Shown: positions 6,997-13,976 of the stretch, one piece after another
Numbering within the stretch: position 1 is the first letter of the stretch
Layout of the letters: each line of letters begins with the position of its first letter
Source: an uncultured Alphaproteobacteria bacterium
Lineage (GTDB): Bacteria; Pseudomonadota; Alphaproteobacteria; RF32; CAG-239
Length of the DNA stretch: 13,976 bases
NCBI GenBank assembly: GCA_910580155.1
Contig: CAJTWX010000042.1
Location: forward strand, 1-13,976
Direction of reading: 5' to 3'
Notes under the pieces: model-generated
What the model saw: only the letters and a program-made list of their open reading frames with translations
Databases searched by the model: none
What the model was told of the DNA's origin: nothing
Made by a program: the position numbers and the translations under genes

Positions 6997-8946
6997 TTAT
7001 TTATTCCACGAGCGGGATTGTTCGGGGCGGTAATAACGGATGCCGTTTTTTAAGTTGATATACCCGCCGGATTTGAAGGCAATTTCTTTGCCATCAAGTT
7101 TAAGCCAGCCTTTACCAAACTCTATACGGTCTTTATAAATGCAGCTTTGTTTGGTGCATTTTAAGGTTTCATCCTCTGCAGGTTTGTTTGTACCGGTCCA
7201 CATTTTTGATAAAAAGCGGTTTTTATGGTACGGGCTTAAGTTTAATTTGCCGGCGGCGTTTTTATATGCATACGTTGTTCCGGTTTCATCAAACACAAAA
7301 TCCGGCGCCGGCGCAAGGTATAATCCGGCTAATCCGGCCGCAATGCCGAGCCACCCCCAGCGGCGCCAACGGGACTGCCAGATACAGAGCCACAGTAACC
7401 CCAGCGTTAAAACAAAGATGCTCCAGTCGGGCATTGCCCCTACCCCTTCGCCGCTTTGGGCTGCGGGTAATGATGAAACCCACACGGTGATATGGTTTAT
7501 AACATCCACACCGGCAGCCAGCGGCTTAACCGCATATTCTCCAAACCCGAAAGGCAGGCTGATTAAAAACACCAGCAGCGCCGGCATTACCCAAAACGCT
7601 ATCACCGGTGCGGCAAGCAGGTTGCCAAGGCTCGTATAAACAGAGATTTGGTGAAAATAATACATACTGTAAGGCAAGGTCATCAAGCTTGCAACAAGAT
7701 CCGTCACAAGGACACCAACGAGATATGCGCCAACCTTGCCGGCTATACTTTGCTGAGAAAGCCAGTGCCGCAGGCGGCTGCCGAATTGCTCATAAAACGT
7801 AACCAGACCGAGCACAGCGGCAAATGACATCAAAAAGCCAGGGGAAACAACTGCCGACGGCGTGATGACGCTTACGACCAACACTGCAAAAGCCCACAAG
7901 CGCAATGAAATCGCGCGGCGGTTCAACAATACGCCCAAGAGCACCAGCGAGGTCATCACAAAAGCCCTTATACACGATACGCTTTGTCCTGATATCAGAA
8001 AATAGGCAAACGTAAACGCCAGTGCGGTGATTGCTGCAGGCTTACGCAGGTCATACCGCCCTGCCCCGACAGGAAACAGCAACGCGCGAAACAGGAAAAA
8101 CACCAACAGGGCAATCATTCCCATATGCATTCCCGAAATGGCGAGAAAATGTGCCAAACCTGTCGTGCGGTAATTGGCTGACTGTTCTTCGGCGATACTG
8201 CTTTTATCACCGATTGTTAAGGCTTTGATAATCCCGCCTTGTTCGGGGTCGGTATGTTGCGTTATGGTTTCTTTAATATAATTACGAATACGACTGATTG
8301 TTTCTGCCGCCGCGGGAGTGTTTTCCTCACAATCAACCTCAAACAGTGGTGCAATGCTGTAGCCGCCGGCACTTATGCCTTTATAGAAATTTGTACGCTC
8401 AAAGTTGTAATTGCTTAACGGGTTAGGCGTAAACCGTTTGGGGAGTTTGGCGACCATTTCGACACACGCTCCTGCTTTCAGCCAGTCTTCGGCATATATC
8501 AGGCTGATGCGGAAATCGCCTTTAAGCTTACGTTCAAAATTATCAGCATCGGTTAAAAGGATGCGCGGGCGATTATTTGAATTATAATCTAATTCTTTAA
8601 CTTTCCCTCTTAAATATGTGATTTCAGGGAGGTTATTCTCAAGATGTGCAGCGCGATACATACTGTCGGCTTTGGTTACGCTCAAGCCCAGAGCAAACAG
8701 CAAGATGTATGTCCAGAGCTTGAATTTCTCCCGCTCGGTGCGTGTTAAGTACAACAACAGCAGTATCAGCTCCAGAAAAACGACAACCGCCCATACCGGT
8801 AGTTCCAGCGGCAGTGCAAAATAAAACGCCGCACCGAGAGCAAAACAGACAGCGTACCAGACAATCAGGCTTTCCGCCTCGTTATAGTAATTCTCGGAGG
8901 CGTAAAGTTTCAGACGCAGGAACTGTTTGCGCAGCCACCATCTCAT
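6997..8946 (-). CDS. comEC: ComEC/Rec2-family DNA uptake channel protein
   Basis: 649-residue polytopic inner-membrane protein of the ComEC/Rec2 family, which moves single-stranded DNA into the cytoplasm during natural transformation. Early membrane helices (about 27-90) are followed by a soluble N-terminal DUF4131-like region (to about 210). The Competence domain has the typical ALTIGDKS (242-249) and FLAISGMHMG (267-276), then many helices to about 545. The C-terminal 100 residues lack the HxHxDH metal site of the metallo-beta-lactamase domain that longer ComEC proteins carry. The start lies five bases after the lpxB stop, with GAAAGGGC upstream, so it is the last gene of the lpxI-lpxB-comEC operon. 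Whether the cell is transformable cannot be told from this alone; many alphaproteobacteria keep comEC without known competence. Confidence 0.92.
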   Translation of the reverse strand: MRWWLRKQFLRLKLYASENYYNEAESLIVWYAVCFALGAAFYFALPLELPVWAVVVFLELILLLLYLTRTEREKFKLWTYILLFALGLSVTKADSMYRAAHLENNLPEITYLRGKVKELDYNSNNRPRILLTDADNFERKLKGDFRISLIYAEDWLKAGACVEMVAKLPKRFTPNPLSNYNFERTNFYKGISAGGYSIAPLFEVDCEENTPAAAETISRIRNYIKETITQHTDPEQGGIIKALTIGDKSSIAEEQSANYRTTGLAHFLAISGMHMGMIALLVFFLFRALLFPVGAGRYDLRKPAAITALAFTFAYFLISGQSVSCIRAFVMTSLVLLGVLLNRRAISLRLWAFAVLVVSVITPSAVVSPGFLMSFAAVLGLVTFYEQFGSRLRHWLSQQSIAGKVGAYLVGVLVTDLVASLMTLPYSMYYFHQISVYTSLGNLLAAPVIAFWVMPALLVFLISLPFGFGEYAVKPLAAGVDVINHITVWVSSLPAAQSGEGVGAMPDWSIFVLTLGLLWLCIWQSRWRRWGWLGIAAGLAGLYLAPAPDFVFDETGTTYAYKNAAGKLNLSPYHKNRFLSKMWTGTNKPAEDETLKCTKQSCIYKDRIEFGKGWLKLDGKEIAFKSGGYINLKNGIRYYRPEQSRSWNK

Positions 8947-8951
8947 TTATT

Positions 8952-10106
8952 TTATGCCCTTTCTTTAACCGCCTGCAAGATGATTTCTGCAGCTTTTTGA
9001 CTCGGATAGGTTTGCCCGAAGCCCAGAGCCATACGCAAGTCTTTAAAACCGGCAAGTTCACGCTTATGCGGCTCCGATTTTTCATTGAGCAAGTCTTCAG
9101 CCGTAGCGAGCAGTTTTTCTTTGGTGCAGTCTTCCTGCAGCAGTTCGGGTACAATCAATGTATCCAATAAGATATTTGTCAGGTTTACATATTTAATATC
9201 TGAGATATGGCGCACCAGCCAAGCGGTGATTTTCGGCGCTTTATAGGCTATCAGGTGCGGCACGTTGACAATTGCCAACTCTAAAGCGACCGTTCCCGAG
9301 GCGGCTATTGCCATTTTGGCAGCGCGGGCAGCGGCGTATCGGTCTTCCTGTGTATTCACGACCAAAACATCCGCCCCTTTTTCTGCCAGAATATTCCGCA
9401 CGCGCTTTTCAACGGTTTTGACTGTCGGGAGCACAAAATAAAGCTCCGGATGTTTTTTCTTTAATTCCACAGCAGTTTCGAGAAATACCGGCAAAAGATT
9501 GGCGACTTCGTTATGGCGAGAACCGGGGAGAATGAGCGCGACCTGCTTTTCTGCCGGAATATTGTATTTATTGAGAAAATCCTGAGGATTGGCGTTTATC
9601 ATTGAGCTTTCAATCACTGGATGACCGACAAAATCGGTTTTAAGCCCGTGGGGCGTAAAATATGCCGGTTCGTTTGGAAACAGGGTCAGCAGGCGGTCTA
9701 TATATTTATGCATTGTTTTCGCCCTACCCTTTTTCCACGCCCAGACCTGCGGCGCGACATAGTGCATTTGCAACACCTTTATCCTTTTTTTGCGCAATGC
9801 TTTATGCACGCGGGCGGAGAAACTCCAGCTGTCTATGGTTATGACCACATCGGGCTTTTTAGCGGCAATGTCGGCAACGGTTTCGCGGATATGGCGCAAG
9901 ACTTTCGGGATGCTCGGAATCACCTCGGCTATTCCCATAATCGCCAAATCGGTAATATCAAACAGGGAGTTTATCCCCGCTTTTTCCATATTTTCACCGC
10001 CGACACCGGCGAACTGTATCTCCGGCTCAGCCGTTTTCAAGGCGCGCATTAAACGCACGCCTAGCATATCGCCCGAGGGTTCGCCTGCTATCAAATAAAC
10101 TAACAT
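8952..10106 (-). CDS. lpxB: Lipid-A-disaccharide synthase
   Basis: 384-residue GT-B glycosyltransferase (family GT19) that joins lipid X to UDP-2,3-diacylglucosamine, giving the beta-1,6 lipid A disaccharide at the inner face of the cytoplasmic membrane. Landmarks are LIAGEPSGD (5-13), FAGVGGENM (32-40), the conserved APQVWAWKKGR (118-128), LPGSR (193-197) and AASGTVALELA (268-278). The usual IDxPDF stretch reads IDSWSF here (91-96). Length is normal for the family. Its ATG overlaps the end of lpxI by seven bases (ATGTTAG) and GGAGGG lies immediately upstream, so the two are translationally coupled. This fits because LpxI makes one of the LpxB substrates. Confidence 0.97.
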   Translation of the reverse strand: MLVYLIAGEPSGDMLGVRLMRALKTAEPEIQFAGVGGENMEKAGINSLFDITDLAIMGIAEVIPSIPKVLRHIRETVADIAAKKPDVVITIDSWSFSARVHKALRKKRIKVLQMHYVAPQVWAWKKGRAKTMHKYIDRLLTLFPNEPAYFTPHGLKTDFVGHPVIESSMINANPQDFLNKYNIPAEKQVALILPGSRHNEVANLLPVFLETAVELKKKHPELYFVLPTVKTVEKRVRNILAEKGADVLVVNTQEDRYAAARAAKMAIAASGTVALELAIVNVPHLIAYKAPKITAWLVRHISDIKYVNLTNILLDTLIVPELLQEDCTKEKLLATAEDLLNEKSEPHKRELAGFKDLRMALGFGQTYPSQKAAEIILQAVKERA

Positions 10107-10981
10107 TGACCCTCCGCCGCAGGATTTATCCCTTTAATAAACATTCCGTATTTATTTGCCAGTTTTATCACCTCATCCTCATTGACAATTAACGTGTTGC
10201 CGGCGTGAACGGCGATGCCTTTAAAACCGCTGTTATGCGCGTTTTCTACCGTTTTGGTGCCGATGGTCGGCAAATCTATGCGCATATCCTGCTGCGGTTT
10301 GCGCAATTTTACCAGCACGGGGGCTTTGCCTTTGCGTTTGTAGTCCGCGCAACGGGTTATCAGCTTATCCGTTCCCTCAATTCCCTCTACGCCCAGCACC
10401 AAACCCTGTTGCACCACAACAGACTGTCCGACATCCAGACGGCCTAATGACGTGGCAACCTCTATGCCGCGGCGGATATCCTCTTCGTCTTCCTTATCGG
10501 GTTTCTTTTTGGTCAGCGTACCCTCACGCGCCAGCAAATCCGGCACGACTTCCTGTATGCCGACAACCTTCATTCCCTCGCTCTCAATTTCTTTAACCAA
10601 TGCGCGGAGAATACCGTCATCGCCTAAAGATTTTGCACCGAGTTTGGCAAAAAACGCCGTGGTACGCAAATCCGGCACCAGTTCGGCAAGTGTCGGGCGT
10701 TTTATTGTGCCGATTAAAACAATTTCTTTCACACCCTCTTCCTTAAACCGTTTAAAGCCGGTTCCGGCTTGGCCTATTCTTATCCAGTCGTGCGGGGTAT
10801 CTTCGGTAAAGTATTCTTCGTTAGCGTTCCCCTTAATCGCCAATGCGTGGCAGGCACGACCATTTTCTTTGCACCACGCCAAGAGCTTTTGCGGCAGTTC
10901 GCCGCCGCCGGCAATTATTCCGAGCTTGCGGTCGGGATTTCGGGTTAAACCTGTTGATTTATCGGGGGTTGCAGACACCAT
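10100..10981 (-). CDS. lpxI: UDP-2,3-diacylglucosamine pyrophosphatase, LpxI type
   Basis: 293-residue LpxI (formerly DUF1009) cleaves UDP-2,3-diacylglucosamine to lipid X and UMP. It replaces LpxH in alphaproteobacteria and some other lineages. Visible family features are LGIIAGGGELP (20-30), IGTIKRPTL (90-98), GDDGILRA (120-127), GLVLGVEGIEGTD (193-205) and DMRIDLPTIG (232-241), ending in a segment around GIAVHAGNTLI. The first 18 residues form a hydrophilic extension before the Rossmann-like start. No other ATG lies closer, and AAGGGAA precedes this one, so I keep it. It is the first gene of the operon and is transcribed from the promoter at 11016-11043. Confidence 0.96.
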   Translation of the reverse strand: MVSATPDKSTGLTRNPDRKLGIIAGGGELPQKLLAWCKENGRACHALAIKGNANEEYFTEDTPHDWIRIGQAGTGFKRFKEEGVKEIVLIGTIKRPTLAELVPDLRTTAFFAKLGAKSLGDDGILRALVKEIESEGMKVVGIQEVVPDLLAREGTLTKKKPDKEDEEDIRRGIEVATSLGRLDVGQSVVVQQGLVLGVEGIEGTDKLITRCADYKRKGKAPVLVKLRKPQQDMRIDLPTIGTKTVENAHNSGFKGIAVHAGNTLIVNEDEVIKLANKYGMFIKGINPAAEGQC

Positions 10982-11015
10982 TTTGTTCCCTTTATGCTGT
11001 TTGTGTATGTGGCAG

Positions 11016-11043
11016 ATTTTAACATATCAAAAAAAATATGCAA
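11016..11043 (-). promoter_or_regulatory. Promoter of the lpxI-lpxB-comEC operon
   Basis: On the minus strand TTGCAT (11038-11043) and TAAAAT (11016-11021) are separated by 16 bases that include a run of T. Transcription would start about 30 bases before the lpxI ATG. It is back to back with the initiator tRNA promoter, the two -35 boxes lying 17 bases apart. Confidence 0.5.
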
Positions 11044-11060
11044 AAGATATAAAAATATTA

Positions 11061-11089
11061 TTGACAACTATTTTTTTTGAGTTTATATA
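11061..11089 (+). promoter_or_regulatory. Promoter of the initiator tRNA
   Basis: A perfect -35 box TTGACA (11061-11066), a 17-base spacer with a run of eight T, and TATATA (11084-11089). Initiation near 11096 would give a leader of about 24 bases before the tRNA at 11120. This is the strongest promoter match in the window, as expected for a stable RNA. Confidence 0.7.
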
Positions 11090-11119
11090 TGCATTCGTTG
11101 CTGCGGTAACATTATGTAT

Positions 11120-11196
<77 letters not shown>

Positions 11197-11203
11197 ATAA
11201 AAG

Positions 11204-11232
11204 AAAAAAGGTGCCCTTGTGGTGCCTTTTTT
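11204..11232 (+). terminator. Rho-independent terminator after the initiator tRNA
   Basis: AAAAAAGGTGCC (11204-11215) pairs with GGTGCCTTTTTT (11221-11232), including two G-U pairs, around a five-base loop CTTGT. The run of six T forms part of the 3' arm and is followed by GTTTTATAT. It begins eight bases after the tRNA CCA. Confidence 0.8.
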
Positions 11233-11240
11233 GTTTTATA

Positions 11241-11278
11241 TGGTGGCTAGGAGTTGAACCAACGAGAAAGTTGGTTCA
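11241..11278 (-). repeat. Inverted tRNA-3'-end-like remnant with hairpin
   Basis: Read leftwards, 11268-11241 contains TCGTTGGTTCAACTCCT followed by AGCCACCA. Sixteen of the first 17 bases equal the T-arm part of the initiator tRNA (11167-11183), and it too ends in ACCA, but the acceptor portion is too short for a working tRNA. Part of it forms a nine-base perfect hairpin: TGAACCAAC (11255-11263), loop GAGAAA, GTTGGTTCA (11270-11278). The right arm also repeats 11169-11177 of the tRNA directly. This could be an integration scar or a fragment of another tRNA or tmRNA 3' end. Confidence 0.45.
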
Positions 11279-11480
11279 CTACAAGCGAAAGGCGGACAGA
11301 AATCTAAAACTTATTGAACTGTTAAAACTCAATCAGCCCTCAACGTGGCGGGGTTTAATCAGCTTATTATCCGGTCTTGGCGTGGCGATTAGCCCCGAAC
11401 TTGTGGAACATATCGTTGCCCTCGCTGTTTCCGCATTTGGCATTGTGGAAATTGTCAGAAGCGAAAAGACCGGTAAATAA
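11271..11480 (+). CDS. Small phage/holin-like membrane protein, probably 5'-degraded
   Basis: About 69 residues if the TTG at 11271 is the start. The recognisable part is LNQPSTWRGLISLLSGLG (20-37 from that TTG), then a hydrophobic helix (about 45-62) and a charged end RSEKTGK. Small proteins with a similar TWRG-plus-hydrophobic layout occur in phage lysis or structural regions; I recall this as a family resemblance, not a search result. No ATG or proper ribosome binding site precedes the conserved part. The open frame runs upstream through the tRNA-like remnant and the terminator, which are unlikely coding DNA. It may therefore be a fragment whose true 5' end was lost. Confidence 0.4.
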   Translation: MVHYKRKADRNLKLIELLKLNQPSTWRGLISLLSGLGVAISPELVEHIVALAVSAFGIVEIVRSEKTGK

Positions 11481-11488
11481 AAGAAAAT

Positions 11489-11511
11489 CCCCTGTGTTAC
11501 TTACGCAGGGG
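11489..11511 (-). terminator. Rho-independent terminator after the RTX gene
   Basis: CCCCTGTG (11489-11496) pairs with CGCAGGGG (11504-11511, one G-U pair) around a seven-base loop. Read leftwards the stem is followed by the T-rich ATTTTCTTTTATTT, 13 bases after the RTX stop codon, which fits termination of that gene. It may also act weakly on the small plus-strand ORF. Confidence 0.75.
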
Positions 11512-11523
11512 AACTCTTTATCT

Positions 11524-13976
11524 CTATACAGCTTTTTTGTTTAAGTCATTTACAGCAAGGTTGCCCATATCGCTGATATTTTCTGCTGTGCAAGATAATG
11601 AATCTGTTGTTGCAGAATTACTGATTCCAAATGTATTCATTGCTTGTATGAGTTGGTCTGCATTGCTTATGTCAATTGTCCTACCATCTGCTAATTCAAT
11701 GCTTTCAACTCTACAATTAGCATTGTTGAAATATTCATTTATTTGTATGCCTTGATCTTTATCGTTATTGACTAAAATGCGCAAATTATTGCCACTTTGT
11801 TCTAATGACAGCATTGCTGCGTTTATTCCATCCCCAAAGACTATTTTGTCATTTCCTTTGGTATCATAAATAGTATCAAAGCCGTCATTGAGATTATAAA
11901 CATATGTATCATCACCATAACCTCCCGACAGGTAATCGTTACCCTTACCGCCAACTAGAGTATCGTTGCCGACTGTGTATTTACTACTATCTCTATCGTC
12001 TCCGTATAATGTATCATTACCGTTATTGCCGTATAAAATATCATTACCAGTGTTTCCAATAAGAGTATCTTTACCATCATCTCCATAGATAACGTCATCT
12101 CCTGCGCCACCATCTATTGTATCAGCAAATATGTTGCCATATACCGTATCGTTACCGCCGGCAGTGTTGATATTATTATAGTCTGGGGCTAAATGGATGA
12201 TATCGTCATTGTTTGTTAACGTAAGATTTGAGCTTATTTTATTCTGATTTAACTCAAAGCCAACTTTGGTGAAATCGATTATTGTCCCATCTGATAACTC
12301 TATATTTTCAATAGGTTTACCACTAAAATAGTCTTGGATGATAAAACCTTGATTTTCATCGCCGTTTAGTATCATCCGCAAATTATTTCCTTCGGCTCTA
12401 TATGTAAAATTATCTAATGTTATACCTTCACCAAATTTGATTTTATCTACGCCATTTGTATCATAAATAGTATCCAGACTATCACCGAGATTATAAATGT
12501 AGGTATCATTGCCGTAACCGCCGGCAAGATAATCATTCCCTTTGCCGCCGATTAAGGTATCGTTGCCAACTGTATATTTGCTGCTTGTTTCATCGTCACC
12601 GTAAATAGTATCCTTGCCTGAACCGCCCGCTAAAATATCATCACCCATACCGCCAATAACTTTATCATTATATGCACCGCCATAAACTGTATCATTTCCA
12701 GCTCCCACATTCACACTATTACTTGGGGTGTCAAATAAATGAACAATATCGTCATAGTTCGTAGCATTTAAGCCGTTTGTTTGATTATTTTGGTGTAATT
12801 CAAAACCTTTTGTTGTCAAATCAATTATTGTTCCATCCGACAATTCTATATTTTCAACAGGCTTACCATTAAAGTAATCCTGAATAATAATTCCTTGCGT
12901 TTTATCATTATTCAAAATTATACGAAGATTATTTCCTTCCGCGCAATAAGTGAAACTATCCGATGTTATACCCTCGCCAAATTTAAGCGTATCAGTTCCC
13001 GTGACATCATAAATAGTGTCCAAACCATCGCCAAGATTGTATACATAAGTATCATTTCCATAGCCTCCGGCTAGATAATCATTACCTTTACCACCGATTA
13101 AAGTATCATCACCGACAGTATATTTGCTGCTATTTCTGTCATCACCAAATAATGTATCGTTGCCTTCATCACCATTTAGCACGTCATTACCGCCGCTTCC
13201 GATTAGTGTATCATTGCCATTATTTCCATAGATACTATCATCTCCTGCTCCGCCATCTATCGTATCGGCAAAAATATTTCCATATACTATATCATCACCT
13301 CCTGCCGCATTTATATTATTATAATTGTCATCGAGATGGAGTATATCATCATTATCCGTCAGTGTTAAACTGTTGCTGATACTATTTTGATTCAATTCAA
13401 ATCCAACTTTTGTAAAGTCTATGGTTGTTCCATCAGACAGTTCAATATTTTCAATACGTTTGCCGCTAAAGTAATCCTGAATGATAATCCCTTGAGTTTC
13501 ATCACCGTTTAATATCATCCGCAGGTTGTTGCCTTCCGCTCGGTATGTAAAATTATCCAACGTTATACCTTCGCCGAATTTAAGCGTATCTGTTCCCGTA
13601 ACATCATAAATAGTATCCAAACCATCGCCAAGATTGTAAACATAAGTATCATTTCCGTAACCACCGGCAAGATAATCATTCCCTTTACCTCCGACTAAGG
13701 TATCATTTCCTACCGTATATTTGCTGCTTGTTTCATCGTCACCGTAAATAGTATCATTGCCTGAACCGCCATAGATGGTATCGTTCCCCTTTCCGCCGCT
13801 AATTTTATTGCCACTAACGTTAAATAGATGTACAGTATCATCATATATTGTTGTTACCAAACCATTTGTTAAATTATTTTGATGTAATTCAAACCCCATT
13901 TGGTTAAACGCAACTGTTGAGCCATCGGCAAATTCTAAAGTTTCAATCTTATAGTCATCGCTACCGAAGAAATTAT
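11524..13976 (-). CDS. RTX calcium-binding protein, type I secretion substrate (5' end outside window)
   Basis: The frame is open to the right edge, so the N-terminus is missing; at least 816 codons are present. ATG 13899 is internal, since residues before it (ending FADGSTVAFNQ) match the end of a repeat module. The protein consists of RTX nonapeptides (GGxGNDxxx), which form calcium-loaded parallel beta-rolls. They alternate with the haemolysin-type calcium-binding related domain (DNFTYRAEGNNLR ... QDYF ... ENIELSDGT). Four modules follow the order A, B, A', B'. The last 46 residues (QLIQAMNTFGISNSATTDS onward) lack RTX repeats and resemble the C-terminal type I secretion signal of such proteins. 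No enzymatic domain is visible here, so adhesin, surface-layer or toxin-like roles are all open. The gene is AT-richer than the operons to its left, and no secretion genes are in the window. Confidence 0.9.
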   Translation of the reverse strand, partial: NFFGSDDYKIETLEFADGSTVAFNQMGFELHQNNLTNGLVTTIYDDTVHLFNVSGNKISGGKGNDTIYGGSGNDTIYGDDETSSKYTVGNDTLVGGKGNDYLAGGYGNDTYVYNLGDGLDTIYDVTGTDTLKFGEGITLDNFTYRAEGNNLRMILNGDETQGIIIQDYFSGKRIENIELSDGTTIDFTKVGFELNQNSISNSLTLTDNDDILHLDDNYNNINAAGGDDIVYGNIFADTIDGGAGDDSIYGNNGNDTLIGSGGNDVLNGDEGNDTLFGDDRNSSKYTVGDDTLIGGKGNDYLAGGYGNDTYVYNLGDGLDTIYDVTGTDTLKFGEGITSDSFTYCAEGNNLRIILNNDKTQGIIIQDYFNGKPVENIELSDGTIIDLTTKGFELHQNNQTNGLNATNYDDIVHLFDTPSNSVNVGAGNDTVYGGAYNDKVIGGMGDDILAGGSGKDTIYGDDETSSKYTVGNDTLIGGKGNDYLAGGYGNDTYIYNLGDSLDTIYDTNGVDKIKFGEGITLDNFTYRAEGNNLRMILNGDENQGFIIQDYFSGKPIENIELSDGTIIDFTKVGFELNQNKISSNLTLTNNDDIIHLAPDYNNINTAGGNDTVYGNIFADTIDGGAGDDVIYGDDGKDTLIGNTGNDILYGNNGNDTLYGDDRDSSKYTVGNDTLVGGKGNDYLSGGYGDDTYVYNLNDGFDTIYDTKGNDKIVFGDGINAAMLSLEQSGNNLRILVNNDKDQGIQINEYFNNANCRVESIELADGRTIDISNADQLIQAMNTFGISNSATTDSLSCTAENISDMGNLAVNDLNKKAV
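11665..12261 (-). repeat. RTX module B' (199 residues)
   Basis: Begins GFELNQNKISSNL and has exactly the length of module B, with the same GNIFADTIDGGAGDD block. Its final related domain has diverged (GINAAMLSLEQSGNNLRI, then ESIELADGRTIDIS), as expected of the last unit before the secretion signal. Confidence 0.8.
12262..12807 (-). repeat. RTX module A' (182 residues)
   Basis: Begins GFELHQNNQTNGL and ends DFTKV, so it pairs with module A. It holds two additional nonapeptides around KVIGGMGDDILAGGSGKD, which account for the 18-residue length difference. Confidence 0.85.
12808..13404 (-). repeat. RTX module B (199 residues)
   Basis: Begins GFELNQNSISNSL and ends DLTTK. It carries the block GNIFADTIDGGAGDDSIYG with further nonapeptides before the RNSSKYTVG insertion. 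Its related domain reads FTYCAEG where modules A and A' have FTYRAEG. Confidence 0.85.
13405..13896 (-). repeat. RTX module A (164 residues)
   Basis: Begins GFELHQNNLTNGL and ends DFTKV. It contains two nonapeptides, the ETSSKYTVG insertion, the GGKGNDYLAGGYGNDTYVYN core and one related domain. It differs from module A' mainly by lacking two nonapeptides (18 residues). Confidence 0.85.

Noticed and set aside
11211..11270. GTG 11211 as start of the small phage-like ORF
   Set aside because: It lies inside the tRNA terminator hairpin, lacks a ribosome binding site, and would translate the terminator and the tRNA-like remnant.
13152..13379. Plus-strand ORF rich in His, Tyr and Arg inside the RTX gene
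   Set aside because: Mirror of the Asp/Gly/Asn RTX repeats on the other strand, with no ribosome binding site; the composition is explained by the sense repeats.
11665..13896. Regularly spaced repeats that might suggest a CRISPR array
   Set aside because: The repeats are coding, in frame, of protein-module size with 27-base (nine-codon) subunits, and there is no constant repeat with unique spacers.
13897..13899. ATG 13899 as the true start of the RTX gene
   Set aside because: The frame stays open to the window edge and the codons before it match the end of a repeat module, so the Met is internal.

Overview
The window reads as an alphaproteobacterial chromosome of moderate GC content. Three things point there. 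The initiator tRNA carries the U-C-A-G-G / C-C-U-G-A anticodon stem (A29-U41 in place of the usual first G-C pair), which I know from alphaproteobacteria. Lipid A synthesis uses LpxI, not LpxH, and lpxI overlaps lpxB. There is also an accB-accC pair and a DNA-uptake channel (ComEC) behind lpxB. A finer placement, for example a host-associated or gut lineage, would be a guess.

Layout. Positions 1-35 hold the 5' half of a tRNA (probably Phe) read leftwards, with its own promoter. Next, on the minus strand, is an unusually compact FtsK/SpoIIIE motor (120-1364). A 246-base divergent gap follows, then a rightward run: accB, accC, a six-helix membrane protein of unknown function, a DUF805 membrane protein, and a membrane-anchored protein made of two tandem CgeB-like glycosyltransferase modules (1611-6938). 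These five genes are close or overlapping and look like one operon joining malonyl-CoA supply to envelope functions. A hairpin at 6955-6986 separates it from a convergent, tightly packed leftward operon lpxI-lpxB-comEC (10981 down to 6997).

The 10982-11119 gap holds two divergent promoters: leftwards for lpxI, rightwards for the initiator tRNA (11120-11196) and its terminator. To the right the character changes. There is an inverted tRNA-3'-end-like sequence, a small phage/holin-like ORF without a good start, and an AT-richer, strongly repetitive RTX calcium-binding protein gene that runs leftwards from beyond the right edge. This looks like accessory DNA, possibly an old insertion beside the initiator tRNA, although no integrase is visible.

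The most unusual items are the duplicated glycosyltransferase with one apparently decayed half, the FtsK motor without membrane or gamma domains, the two U-U mismatches in the T-stem of the initiator tRNA together with a nearby inverted copy of that arm, and the ABA'B' architecture of the RTX protein. I did not find a clearly new multi-gene system. The accBC-associated membrane/glycosyltransferase trio is the best candidate for an undescribed pathway.
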